63,830 nt of DNA from Aeromonas caviae (GTDB lineage Bacteria > Pseudomonadota > Gammaproteobacteria > Enterobacterales > Aeromonadaceae): contig NZ_CDBK01000065.1 of the NCBI RefSeq assembly GCF_000819785.1, forward strand, positions 44,879 through 108,708, read 5' to 3'. Within the stretch, counting starts at the first letter, position 1, and each line of letters begins with the position of its first letter. This document shows, piece after piece, positions 13,865-22,809 of the stretch. Below the pieces are notes generated by a model. The model ran no database searches. It was not told the DNA's origin and saw only the letters and a program-made list of their open reading frames with translations. A program made the translations under genes and the position numbers.

Positions 13865-16804
13865 TTAGCCCGCAGGGGTGGCACCCAGCAGGCTCTCCAG
13901 TGCCTTGACGGGGAGCGGCCGGCTGGTGAGGAAGCCTTGATAATGCTGGCATCCCAGGGCTTTGAGCACGGCGAGCTGCTCCTCTTCCTCCACCCCTTCG
14001 GCGGTGACGGTGAAACGAAACACCCGGGCGAGATCCAGGATGGCCTTGACGATGGCCTTGTCCTGTTCGCTGTGGACCAGGGTCTGGATGAAGCTTCTGT
14101 CGAGCTTCACCTCGTCGGCGGGCAGATCCCGCAGATAGGCCAGGGACGAGTAGCCCGTGCCGAAGTCGTCGATGGAGATGAGCAGGCCGAGGGCCTTGAG
14201 TTGGCGGATCCTGGCGATGCTCTCCAGCCGGTTTTCCAGCACCACGGACTCGGTGATCTCCAGCAGCAGGCGCGACGGGGGCACCCCGGTGTCCCGCAGA
14301 ATGTACTCCACCTGCTGCACGAAACCGGCGGTGTGGAACTGGCGGGCGCTGACGTTGACCGACAGATGGGGGATGGCGAGACCGTTGTTGAGCCAGAAGC
14401 TGTACTGGGCGCAGGCGGTCTTCATCACCCAGTAGCCTATCTCCTGGATCAGGGTGGTCTCCTCGGCGATGGGGATGAACTCCCCGGGTGGCACCATGGT
14501 GCCGTCTGCCTTCTGCCAGCGCAGCAGCGCCTCTATGCCCGAGAGCGTGCCGTTGTCGACCCGGTATTGGGGCTGGTAGTGCAGCACCAGCTCGTTGTTG
14601 CGCAGGGCATCGCGTAGCTGGTTGTTGAGAGAAAGCTTGCTCTTCTCTTTTTCCGCCATGGCTTCACTGAAGAAGATATGGTTGCCCTGGCCCGCGCGCT
14701 TGGCCATGTGAACGGCGGTATCGGCCTGCTGCATCAGGACAAGGTGATCCTTGTCGTCATCGCTGAACAGGCTGATCCCCACGGAGGCGCTGCAGTGCAG
14801 CTTGTGATCGCCGATGTCGAAGGGGGCGCGGAAGATCCCCATCAGCTCCCGGGCAAAGTGCTCCGCCAGGATCTTGGCGGTGATATAGCCCTGGCCCAGT
14901 GCCGTGAAGAGCAGGGCAAACTCGTCACCCGAGGTGCGGGCGAGCACCAGGTTCTCCTGGGGCAGGGACTTGAGTCGCACCACCACGGCCTGGAGCAGCA
15001 GATCGCCGCAGGCGTGACCGAGGGAGTCGTTGATGGATTTGAAGTTGTCCAGATCCAGCAGCAGCAGGGCCCCCCACTGGCCGCTCGGGGTCTGCAGGGT
15101 GCGCTGCATGATGTCGGTCAGGCTGCGCCTGTTGTAGAGATCGCACAGGTCGTCGTAGTAGGCGAGGCGCTCGATGTGGCGGGCGGTCTCCTTCTCCTGG
15201 GTGATGTCGTGGAAGCTGCAGACGAAGTGGCTGATCTCCTCCTCCTCGTCCTTGACCCCGCTCACCATGAGCCGCACCGGGAAGAGGTGTCCCTCCCTGT
15301 GCAGGCATTGTTCCTCCCCGAGCCAGTATCCCTGCCGGTTGACAGCCGCGATCACCTCCTCCTTGAGGGTGTCGCCATAGTAGGTGGGCCTCAGGGCATC
15401 GATGTGCAGGCCCAGCATCTCCTCGCTGGCAAAGCCGGTGATGCGGCTGAAGGAGGCATTGACCTTGAGGATGATGCCCCCGTGATCCATCACCAGCAGG
15501 CCGTCGTGGGTGTTGAAGGCCACTTCGGCCAGGCGCAGGGCATCGTCATTGGCCAGGCGCTGCAACTCGCTGGCGGCCCGCTCGCGCTGTTCGTAGAGGA
15601 CGTCCAGCAGGGACGCGGGATCGGCCAGAGGGGTGGCGAGCAGCAGGGTGAGCTGCCCCAGGGGGAGACCGTTTGGCCCCGGGAAGGGGATGCCGACATA
15701 GGCCTTGGCGTCGAGAGCCAGCAGCTGGCTCGACTGGGGATAGCGCAGGGCCAGATCTTCCACGTAGAGACTCTGCCCGTGCTGGAAGATCTCCCGGCCC
15801 GGGCCGATGTCCATGGGCATGGGTTTGACGACGGCGAAGGTCTCCCCCTCCACCACGCAGCGGGGAATGAGCCAGAGATCCTGACCGCGAGGCTGAAACT
15901 CGCCGATCCAGCCCATGTGGGCACCGCTCAGGCCCATGGCCCAGCGCAGCAGGGCGCGGCAGTAATCGTTGCCGGTCAGGTTGGCAAGCCCCGGGGGAGG
16001 CGCGAGGTCCGGGGTGTCGGTCGTCACGGAGTCCGGCTGCCAGTGGCCGAGCAAGCGGGCGCAATGACGCACCAGTTGCAGGGTGTCATCGCTGATGAGG
16101 GTGCTCTCGGCATACTCCAGGCTGAGCACGCCGATGAGCTTCTCCTGTTCCAGTAAGGCGCCGTCCAGGCGGGAGCAGACATTGGCATCGGCCAGATAGT
16201 AGTGCTGGCTCAACATGGGCTGGTGGGCTGCCTCCGAGAAGCTCAGGGCGCCCCGGGCGCGCAGGGCCCGGATGTAACGGCTGTCTCCGCGAATGGCACC
16301 GAGCGCGTCCACCCCCAGGGTGAACACCGGGGTCAGCTGCTCGCCGCCCAGAGCGCCATGGGCCTGGTAGTGCCAGAGGATCAGGCGATCGGCCCCCAGG
16401 CACTCCTTGAGGCTCTCCAGCATGGCGTCATACTGCTGCTGGCTGGCCATCTGGCTCAGGCGCGGCAGTTGCAGGGACAGGCTGGCGGCGCTCTCCTGGG
16501 ACTGGGTCTGCAGGCAGATGAGCCAGAAGGCGTCCTGCTCGTGGGAGAGGGAAATGTGCCAGAGGAGGGCGTCAAAGCGCAGCACCAGCTTGCCCCCCTT
16601 GCCGCTGGCCAGCCGCTGCTCGATGGGCTGGCGCAGGGCGTCCGGCAATTGGGCCGGCCAGGCACTACGAGGCTCGTCGAGCCAGTGGAGCGGCGTCTGC
16701 ATCACATCGGTCAGGGCGACCAGCCGTTGACTACGGGTATCCAGGCGGAAAAACAGGGGCGCCTGGCTGGCGGTCGGAAGATGGCTGAGCGCGGTAGACG
16801 ACAT
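13865..16804 (-). CDS. GAF-PAS-GGDEF-EAL cyclic-di-GMP signalling protein
   Basis: Large cytoplasmic protein (979 aa) without obvious transmembrane segments. Two N-terminal GAF-like sensor regions (roughly 120-400) precede a PAS domain (about 420-545, 'VAFNTHDGLLVMDHGG'). A diguanylate-cyclase domain (about 550-715) has the active loop SGDEF in place of GGDEF, and there is no RxxD inhibitory site at the usual position. The EAL domain (about 730-970) retains GIEALLRW, DDFGTGYSSLAYL and the downstream 'ELKLDRSF'-like EVKLDRSF, so phosphodiesterase activity is likely. SGDEF cyclases can be active, so the net output is unclear. The ligand for the sensor domains is unknown. Confidence 0.9.
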   Translation of the reverse strand: MSSTALSHLPTASQAPLFFRLDTRSQRLVALTDVMQTPLHWLDEPRSAWPAQLPDALRQPIEQRLASGKGGKLVLRFDALLWHISLSHEQDAFWLICLQTQSQESAASLSLQLPRLSQMASQQQYDAMLESLKECLGADRLILWHYQAHGALGGEQLTPVFTLGVDALGAIRGDSRYIRALRARGALSFSEAAHQPMLSQHYYLADANVCSRLDGALLEQEKLIGVLSLEYAESTLISDDTLQLVRHCARLLGHWQPDSVTTDTPDLAPPPGLANLTGNDYCRALLRWAMGLSGAHMGWIGEFQPRGQDLWLIPRCVVEGETFAVVKPMPMDIGPGREIFQHGQSLYVEDLALRYPQSSQLLALDAKAYVGIPFPGPNGLPLGQLTLLLATPLADPASLLDVLYEQRERAASELQRLANDDALRLAEVAFNTHDGLLVMDHGGIILKVNASFSRITGFASEEMLGLHIDALRPTYYGDTLKEEVIAAVNRQGYWLGEEQCLHREGHLFPVRLMVSGVKDEEEEISHFVCSFHDITQEKETARHIERLAYYDDLCDLYNRRSLTDIMQRTLQTPSGQWGALLLLDLDNFKSINDSLGHACGDLLLQAVVVRLKSLPQENLVLARTSGDEFALLFTALGQGYITAKILAEHFARELMGIFRAPFDIGDHKLHCSASVGISLFSDDDKDHLVLMQQADTAVHMAKRAGQGNHIFFSEAMAEKEKSKLSLNNQLRDALRNNELVLHYQPQYRVDNGTLSGIEALLRWQKADGTMVPPGEFIPIAEETTLIQEIGYWVMKTACAQYSFWLNNGLAIPHLSVNVSARQFHTAGFVQQVEYILRDTGVPPSRLLLEITESVVLENRLESIARIRQLKALGLLISIDDFGTGYSSLAYLRDLPADEVKLDRSFIQTLVHSEQDKAIVKAILDLARVFRFTVTAEGVEEEEQLAVLKALGCQHYQGFLTSRPLPVKALESLLGATPAG

Positions 16805-16938
16805 GAACTGACACTATCCTGTTGAGCAATTGTCGGAGGGCAAGAATACTGCAAATCCGTGGCAAACAAAATTTCATTGAATTCTAAATTAGATAAGCCT
16901 AATTTATTGGTCATTTCCTGTTGAGTGGAGTCTTGCAG

Positions 16939-18627
16939 ATGAAACGGATCCTGATTGCGGGTGGTGTGGCCGGGGGAGCGTCCGCCGCCGCCCGTGCCCG
17001 CCGTTTGAGCGAAGAGGCGGAGATCGTGATGTTCGAGCGGGGCGAGTTCGTGAGCTTCGCCAACTGCGGTCTGCCTTATCACATCGGGGGGGATATCCCG
17101 GATCGGGATGCCCTGCTGCTGCAGACACCGCAAAGCTTCAAGCGCCGTTTCAACGTGGATGTGCGGGTGTTTCACGACGTCATCGAGATAGACAGGGCCG
17201 GCAAGAGCCTGCTGGTGCGCAACCTGCTCACCGGCGAAGAGCGGCGCGAAGCCTACGACGTGCTGCTGCTGAGCCCGGGCGCCGCCCCCATCCGGCCTCC
17301 CTTCCCCGGCATCGACAGCCCGGGGGTACACACCCTGCGGAGCATTCCCGACATGGATCGCATCCTGGCGGCGCTGGCGCACGACAAGCCCCGCCACGTC
17401 ACCGTGGTGGGGGGCGGTTTCATCGGGCTGGAGATGATGGAGGCGCTGCACCAGCGCAAGCTGGATGTCACCCTGCTTGAGCTCTCCGATCAGGTGATGG
17501 CGCCGGTGGACAAGGAGATGGCCAACCTGCTCCACGCCCGCATCCGGGAGGAGGGGGTCGATCTTCGCCTGCGTACCGGCCTCGCTGCCATCGAAAGCCT
17601 GGAGGTGCCTGCCGAGAAGACCGCCGCCGTGGCGACCGCCCAGCGGGGTGGACTGCGCCTGACCCTGAGCGACGGCTCTCATCTCGACACTGGCCTTCTG
17701 ATCCTCGCCATCGGCGTCAAGCCCGAGACTCTGCTCGCCGCCAAGGCGGGGCTGGTGCTGGGACCGCGGGGCGGCATCAAGGTGGATGGGGGCATGCGCA
17801 CCTCGGATCCCTGCATCTTCGCTGTGGGGGACGCGGTGGAGGAGACCGACTTCGTCACCGGCGAGTCCGTGCTGATCCCGCTGGCGGGCCCCGCCAACCG
17901 CCAGGGGCGCATTGCCGCCGACAACATGCTGGGGCGAAGCGAAACCTACAAGAAGACGCAAGGGACCGCCATCTGCAAGCTGTTCGATCTGGCGGTGGCG
18001 AGCACGGGGCTGAACGAGAAGCGGCTGGTGCAGCTGGGGCTGCCGTTCGAGAAGGTCTATGTCCACCCGGGCAGCCACGCCGGCTATTATCCCGGCGCCC
18101 ACCCGGTCAGCCTCAAGCTGCTGTTTGCCCCCGATGGCAAGATTTACGGCGCCCAGGCCATCGGCAAGGATGGCATCGACAAGCGCATCGACGTGCTGGC
18201 GGTGGCCCAGCGTGCCGGTCTCACCGTGTTTGATCTGCAGGATCTGGAGCTCACCTATGCGCCGCCCTTTGGCTCGGCCAAGGATGTGATCAACATGGCC
18301 GGGTTCGTTGCGAGCAACCATCTGAAGGGGGACACCCTGCTCTGCCACGCAGCCGAGGTGCAGGCTCGCCACCCCCATCAGCAGGTGGTGGATGTGCGAA
18401 ACGGCCCCGAACTCGACAAGCTGGGGCGCATTCCGGGGGCGATGCACATTCCTCTGGACGAGCTGCGCAGCCGCCTCCATGAGCTGCCCAAGGATAAAGA
18501 GCTGCTCATCAGCTGCCAGGTGGGGCTGCGGGGTCACGTGGCCTGCCGCCTGCTGAGCCAGCACGGTTTTCGGGTCAAGAACCTCTCTGGCGGTTTCAAG
18601 ACCTGGCAGACGGTGATCGCCGAGTAG
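16939..18627 (+). CDS. CoA-disulfide/persulfide reductase with C-terminal rhodanese domain
   Basis: FAD/NAD(P)-dependent pyridine nucleotide-disulfide oxidoreductase (about 562 aa). The N-terminus ILIAGGVAGGASAAARARR is the FAD dinucleotide fold; the single redox Cys is in SFANCGLPYHIGG, as in CoA-disulfide reductases; the C-terminal rhodanese-like domain has its Cys in 'LLISCQVGLRGHVAC'. The two-Cys arrangement matches NADH-dependent persulfide reductase (Npsr) described from Shewanella, which reduces CoA and other persulfides in sulfur respiration. The ATG at 16939 with GGAG upstream is preferred over the TTG at 16921. It is divergent from the GGDEF/EAL gene. Confidence 0.9.
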   Translation: MKRILIAGGVAGGASAAARARRLSEEAEIVMFERGEFVSFANCGLPYHIGGDIPDRDALLLQTPQSFKRRFNVDVRVFHDVIEIDRAGKSLLVRNLLTGEERREAYDVLLLSPGAAPIRPPFPGIDSPGVHTLRSIPDMDRILAALAHDKPRHVTVVGGGFIGLEMMEALHQRKLDVTLLELSDQVMAPVDKEMANLLHARIREEGVDLRLRTGLAAIESLEVPAEKTAAVATAQRGGLRLTLSDGSHLDTGLLILAIGVKPETLLAAKAGLVLGPRGGIKVDGGMRTSDPCIFAVGDAVEETDFVTGESVLIPLAGPANRQGRIAADNMLGRSETYKKTQGTAICKLFDLAVASTGLNEKRLVQLGLPFEKVYVHPGSHAGYYPGAHPVSLKLLFAPDGKIYGAQAIGKDGIDKRIDVLAVAQRAGLTVFDLQDLELTYAPPFGSAKDVINMAGFVASNHLKGDTLLCHAAEVQARHPHQQVVDVRNGPELDKLGRIPGAMHIPLDELRSRLHELPKDKELLISCQVGLRGHVACRLLSQHGFRVKNLSGGFKTWQTVIAE

Positions 18628-18668
18628 ATCCTCCAGGCTGACATGGCCCGATTGATCACTCTGTATGC

Positions 18669-18700
18669 AAACGGGCCACTCCAAAGAGTGGCCCGTTTTG
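18669..18700. terminator. Bidirectional terminator
   Basis: An 11-bp perfect inverted repeat (aacgggccact / agtggcccgtt) with a six-nt loop and a following T-tract. It lies between the convergent reductase and channel genes and can serve both. Confidence 0.82.
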
Positions 18701-18736
18701 TTGCCGCAGGGGTTTGCCGCAGGTGGCCCCTCGCTG

Positions 18737-19165
18737 TCAGGGGGTCACGTCATCGAACTGCTTGCGAATGTGGTGCTGCAAGACCGCGAGCATGGAGGCG
18801 CCGGAGAGGCCTATCATCAGGGCACCGTTGACTGCCTCCAGGGGGCCGAGCAGCTTCCACTGCGGGCTCATGACGATGTCGCCATAGCCCAGAGTGGCGA
18901 AGTTGACCCCGGAGTGATAGACGGCCTCCTGCAGGGTATCGAACTCCCCGAGCCACAGGAAGAGCCCGCCCCAGACGCCGATCTGGGCCAGGTTGCCCAG
19001 CATCACCAGGGTGATGATGCCAAACAAAGCCAGCATGCCGGCCAGGGCCCCCTCGCGTCGATTGAATCGCTTGACGTAGAAGCGGATGCACCAGACGGAT
19101 ACCAGGGATTGCAGCAGCATGTTGACCAGGATCACCGGGATGCCGACCAAAAAAATCGTTAACAT
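18737..19165 (-). CDS. Small K+-channel-like membrane protein
   Basis: A 142-aa membrane protein with an N-terminal hydrophobic pair of helices, a third segment 'ALFGIITLVMLGNLAQIGVWGGLFLWLG' and a pore loop 'YHSGVNFATLGYGDIV' carrying the K+-selectivity filter signature TLGYGD, followed by a final helix. It has no cytosolic RCK domain. AGGAG lies six nt before the ATG, and the start is one base after the stop of the DUF2955 gene, so it is the last gene of the efflux-like operon. Ion selectivity is inferred from the filter only. Confidence 0.82.
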   Translation of the reverse strand: MLTIFLVGIPVILVNMLLQSLVSVWCIRFYVKRFNRREGALAGMLALFGIITLVMLGNLAQIGVWGGLFLWLGEFDTLQEAVYHSGVNFATLGYGDIVMSPQWKLLGPLEAVNGALMIGLSGASMLAVLQHHIRKQFDDVTP

Positions 19166-19166
19166 A

Positions 19167-20195
19167 TCAATCTCCTAGCTTGGCTTCTGCCAGTGGGCGG
19201 CCGACAGGCCACCACTGTTCGAGCAGCAAGATACAGAGCCAGCCATAGCCGGCCACCACCAGATAGAGGCCGCAACGCATGGCGGCCGCCAACCACACAT
19301 CCTTGCCGGTGGCGCTGTCCTCGATGGCCGGGCCAAACAGGATGAGCGCCGTGATCCAGGTGTTGCTCCAGAAGGATGGCGGGAAACGCCCCACCACCAG
19401 CCGCACCAGGCGCCGCGCCAGCCAGAGGCTCATCAGGGCCAGCATCAGTACCAGCATCAGGAGCGAGGGCCAGAGGCTGAGCCCGAGCCAGAGTGCGAAC
19501 GCCAGCAGGGCGCCCATCAGGGTCGAGAGCACCAGCTCCTGGCCCGCCTGTCTGGCGTTGAGGGAGGTACTCTGCTGGGCCAGGGTCACCGTCTTCATCA
19601 CCGCCGGAATGTAGAACGCCGGATTGCCGAGGGCCATCAGCCACACCGGCAGCACCATGGCGACGGCGCGCAGCGCCAGCCGCTCGGGGTGTTCGGGGGG
19701 CAATGGCACGGGCCTTGCCGCCGCCCCGGCCACCGGCAGGGGAGGGAAGAGCGCGTGGGCCAGGCGGTTGACCAGGGTGCCTATCAGGATCCCCAGTCCC
19801 ATCATCTGGGCAAGGGCAATGGCAAGGGACTGCTCGATGAGACCGGCCACCGGGATCACCGTGATGGCCATGATGAGCAGCATGGCGGCGGCCCCCTTGC
19901 CGGCCATCGCCTGCTGCATCAGCAGGTAGAGCAGCAGGGCGACGAGCAGCACGGCCGCCAGGGCATAATGGGTCAGCAGGGGCACCAGCAGCACGCCGCC
20001 GACCATCACGGCCAGCAGCAGAGCGCCACCCAGCAACCCTTTGCCAAGGCTGAGCGGCTCGCCGGGTCGGCACAGCACCACCCAGGCCATGATGACCCCG
20101 AGGTGGGGCATGGGCAGCGCCAGGCCGTAACAGATCCCCGTCGCGAGCCCGATGCCAGTGCCAATGCGCAGTACAGCCCTGTCGGCGTTATGCAT
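19167..20195 (-). CDS. DUF2955 inner-membrane protein (FUSC-like efflux component)
   Basis: Membrane protein of about 342 aa with two clusters of hydrophobic helices separated by a hydrophilic stretch, as in fusaric-acid-resistance/aromatic-acid exporters. Landmarks are 'IGLATGICYGLALPMPHLGVIMAWVVLCRP' near the N-terminus and 'GNPAFYIPAVMKTVTLAQQSTSLNARQAG'. It follows a membrane-fusion gene and an outer-membrane factor, so it is probably the inner-membrane pump component. GAGG overlapping the upstream stop codon lies six nt before the ATG at 20195. Substrate unknown. Confidence 0.8.
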   Translation of the reverse strand: MHNADRAVLRIGTGIGLATGICYGLALPMPHLGVIMAWVVLCRPGEPLSLGKGLLGGALLLAVMVGGVLLVPLLTHYALAAVLLVALLLYLLMQQAMAGKGAAAMLLIMAITVIPVAGLIEQSLAIALAQMMGLGILIGTLVNRLAHALFPPLPVAGAAARPVPLPPEHPERLALRAVAMVLPVWLMALGNPAFYIPAVMKTVTLAQQSTSLNARQAGQELVLSTLMGALLAFALWLGLSLWPSLLMLVLMLALMSLWLARRLVRLVVGRFPPSFWSNTWITALILFGPAIEDSATGKDVWLAAAMRCGLYLVVAGYGWLCILLLEQWWPVGRPLAEAKLGD

Positions 20196-20203
20196 CTGGC
20201 GCC

Positions 20204-21295
20204 TCAATAGAGGAAGGAGAAGAGGCTCATCAGCCGGATATAGAGCGCTCCCAGGAAGTGCATCACCCCGCTCTCGCCGGTGTAGACCAGCACATCGGCC
20301 TGGCCGCCGACCCGCAGCGCCTCGACCGGCGGAAAGTCATCATTCTGGAAGGCTACCTTGACCGGGAAACGCTGGGCCTGGCGCAGCCAGTCGCGGTTGT
20401 TGTCCACCGTGGGCAGGGCGCCGGCGGGCTGGCTCTTGCCGTCGCCCACCCCGTAGCCGACGCTGCGGACTTTCCCCTTGAACAGCTGTCCGGGCAGGCT
20501 GTCGAGCAGGATGGTGACCCTGTCTCCCGGCCGAATGTTGCCGAGGTTGTTCTCCGTCAGATCCGCCGACACCCAGACGTCGTGGATGGCGATCAGGGTC
20601 ATGGCCGGTGCGCCGGCCCCGATAAACTGGCCTGCATCCGTGCTGAGGTCGGTGATGAGCCCCCGACCCGGCGCCACCACGCGGGTGTTCTGGCGATCCA
20701 GCTCGGCCTTGTGCACTGCCGAGCGGGCACTGAGCAGCTGGGAGTTGTCATCGCCGCTCGCCCCGGCGGCCTCGATGGCGCGGCGAACGTCGGCTTCGGC
20801 TGCCGCCACCTGGCTCTTGGCCGTCTCGCGGCTGGCCTGGGCCACCTCCAGGCGACGCACCGAGATGGCCCCCGGATCTTCCCGATAGAGCCGCTCCTGG
20901 CGCTCCGCATCCTTGGCGGCGTTGTCGTAGGCAGCGCGCATGGCCATCAGGGAGGCCTCGGCCGCCTTGACCCCTTCGGTGTTGGCCTTGACGCCGCTCA
21001 GCACCGTCTGGTAGTCGGATCTGGCCTTGGCCAGGGCGATGTCATAGGGCTCGGGATCGATCTCGAACAGGGGGGCGCCGGCCTCCACGTCCTGATTGTC
21101 GTGGACATAGACCCGCTTGATCTGGCCTGCCACCTCGGCGGCGACGGGGACCACGAAGGCCTGCACCCGGGCCTGGGAGCTGTAGGGGGTCAGCCTGTCC
21201 GCCAGCAGATACCAGCTGAGCAGGAGGAGGATCGCGGCCAGCAGCCCGAGGGTGGCGCGGCGGCTGGCCTGACCGGGAGAGGCTGTGTCAGTCAT
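20204..21295 (-). CDS. HlyD/EmrA-family membrane-fusion (adaptor) protein
   Basis: Periplasmic adaptor (363 aa) anchored by one N-terminal helix ('LLAAILLLLSWYLLADRL'). The biotinyl-lipoyl half-motifs 'VPVAAEVAGQIKRVYVHDNQDVEAGAPLFEIDP' and 'TRVVAPGRGLITDLSTDAGQFIGAGAPAMTLI' flank a coiled-coil hairpin, and a beta-barrel domain follows ('VWVSADLTENNLGNIRPGDRVTILLD'). This is the fold that bridges an inner-membrane pump with an outer-membrane channel. Its start overlaps the end of the outer-membrane factor gene by eight bases, suggesting coupled translation. Confidence 0.9.
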   Translation of the reverse strand: MTDTASPGQASRRATLGLLAAILLLLSWYLLADRLTPYSSQARVQAFVVPVAAEVAGQIKRVYVHDNQDVEAGAPLFEIDPEPYDIALAKARSDYQTVLSGVKANTEGVKAAEASLMAMRAAYDNAAKDAERQERLYREDPGAISVRRLEVAQASRETAKSQVAAAEADVRRAIEAAGASGDDNSQLLSARSAVHKAELDRQNTRVVAPGRGLITDLSTDAGQFIGAGAPAMTLIAIHDVWVSADLTENNLGNIRPGDRVTILLDSLPGQLFKGKVRSVGYGVGDGKSQPAGALPTVDNNRDWLRQAQRFPVKVAFQNDDFPPVEALRVGGQADVLVYTGESGVMHFLGALYIRLMSLFSFLY

Positions 21296-22805
21296 GGGAG
21301 TTTGCCTTCTGTGTCATGGGGGAGTGGGCTGCGTCGAGCAGGGGGGCCCAGTCGGCGCGCGTGCGCAGTTGAGCCTCCACCTTGGGGGTCACCAGGGGAC
21401 GTTCGCGCCCCTGTTCCCAACCGCCACCCAGTGCCTTGTAGAGGGTGATGAGGTCGCGCATCCGCGCACCACGGCTGTTGACCAGGCGCTCCTGCTGGTT
21501 GAACAGGGCGCGCTGGGAGTCGAGCACCCGCTGGAAGTCCGCCATCCCCTCGCGATACTGGGTGTTGGCTATCTCGAGGGAGCGACGGGCGGCCTCGCCG
21601 GTCTGGGTCAGCAGGGCGATCTCCTCCTGGCCGTTGGCATAGGCCACCGCCGCGTCATCCACCTCGCGGGCCGCCTTGAACACGCTGTCGCGATAGCGTT
21701 CGTGCAGCTGCTGGAAGCGGGCGTCCTGCACCAGGATCTGGTTGCCGAGCCGTCCCTGATCCAGCAGGTTCCAGCTCAGCGAAGGACCGACGGCCCAGGA
21801 GAAGGTGCCGCTCTCGCCATTGGTGGCGTTGACCCCCAGGGTGCCGAGCAGGGTGATGGAGGGGTAGAGCTCGCTCTCGGCCACCCCGATGAGGGCCGAC
21901 TGGGCGGCCAGCTGACGCTCCGCCACCCGCACGTCAGGACGGCGGCGCAGCAGATCCGCGGGCATCTCGGTGACCAGGGCCAGCTCTCCCAGGGGGATCT
22001 TGCCGGTGTTGGTGGTCATCTCGGGCAGGGGCCCCGGGGCGCGGGCGAGCAGGGTGGAGAGGGCGTTCTGGCTTTGGCGCAGGCTGGTCTCGAGCTGGGG
22101 AATGCCGGACAGGGTGCCCAGGTACTGGGTCCTGGCTTGCTGCACGTCCAGCTCGGCGTTGTTGCCGCTCTTGAACAGTCGCTCGGTGATCTCCAGGCTG
22201 CGCCGCTGGATGCGGGCATTCTCCCGGGCGATCTGGAGCCTGGCCTCCAGGGTACGGATGCTCACATAGAGCTGGGCCACCTGGGCGGCCATCAACACCT
22301 GGATGTCGTCATACTGGGCCAGGGTCGCGAAATAGCTGGCATCCGCCGCCTCGACTCCGCGCTGGAACTTGCCCCAGAAGTCGAGTTCCCAGCCGAGGTT
22401 GAAGCCGGCGCCGTAGCTGCTGCCCGCGCTGCTGTGGCCGCCCCGGGTCTGACCTGCCTGGAGGAATTCTGCCGTTCCCACCGTCGCCTGGGGGCCGAGC
22501 AGGCTCTCGGCGATGCCAAGCTGGGCCTGGGCCTCGAGGATCCGCAGGCCGGCGATCCGCACGTCCGGATTCTTGAGGAAGGCCTCCTCCACCAGGGCGC
22601 TCAGCACGGGATCGTGCAAGTTGTCCCACCATTGTCGGTAGTCGGTCACCGTCACCGCCTGCTGACCCTCGCTGGCGCTGTGCCAGTTGGCCATCTCCTC
22701 GACACCGGGGGCCTGATAATCGGGCCCGAGCAGAGTACAGGCACCGAGCAGCAGGCAGGTGCCCCCTGCAAACAGGGGGCGAAGGAGAGAAAGTGCGTCG
22801 GCCAT
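21288..22805 (-). CDS. NodT/OprM-family outer-membrane factor lipoprotein
   Basis: Outer-membrane efflux channel (about 505 aa). The N-terminus MADALSLLRPLFAGGTCLLLGACTLLGPDY is a lipoprotein signal with lipobox LGAC. The characteristic phrases are 'WWDNLHDPVLSALVEEAFLKNPDVRIAGLRI', 'DLLRRRPDVRVAERQLAAQSALIGVAESELYPSITL' and 'LDSQRALFNQQERLV'. It would complete a tripartite efflux system with the adaptor and DUF2955 protein. The upstream perM-like gene ends four nt before its start. Confidence 0.92.
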   Translation of the reverse strand: MADALSLLRPLFAGGTCLLLGACTLLGPDYQAPGVEEMANWHSASEGQQAVTVTDYRQWWDNLHDPVLSALVEEAFLKNPDVRIAGLRILEAQAQLGIAESLLGPQATVGTAEFLQAGQTRGGHSSAGSSYGAGFNLGWELDFWGKFQRGVEAADASYFATLAQYDDIQVLMAAQVAQLYVSIRTLEARLQIARENARIQRRSLEITERLFKSGNNAELDVQQARTQYLGTLSGIPQLETSLRQSQNALSTLLARAPGPLPEMTTNTGKIPLGELALVTEMPADLLRRRPDVRVAERQLAAQSALIGVAESELYPSITLLGTLGVNATNGESGTFSWAVGPSLSWNLLDQGRLGNQILVQDARFQQLHERYRDSVFKAAREVDDAAVAYANGQEEIALLTQTGEAARRSLEIANTQYREGMADFQRVLDSQRALFNQQERLVNSRGARMRDLITLYKALGGGWEQGRERPLVTPKVEAQLRTRADWAPLLDAAHSPMTQKANSHD

Positions 22806-22809
22806 GGGG

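Noticed and set aside
14678-16156. Plus-strand frame antisense to the GGDEF/EAL gene
   Set aside because: No domain, biased composition and full overlap with a clear multi-domain protein.
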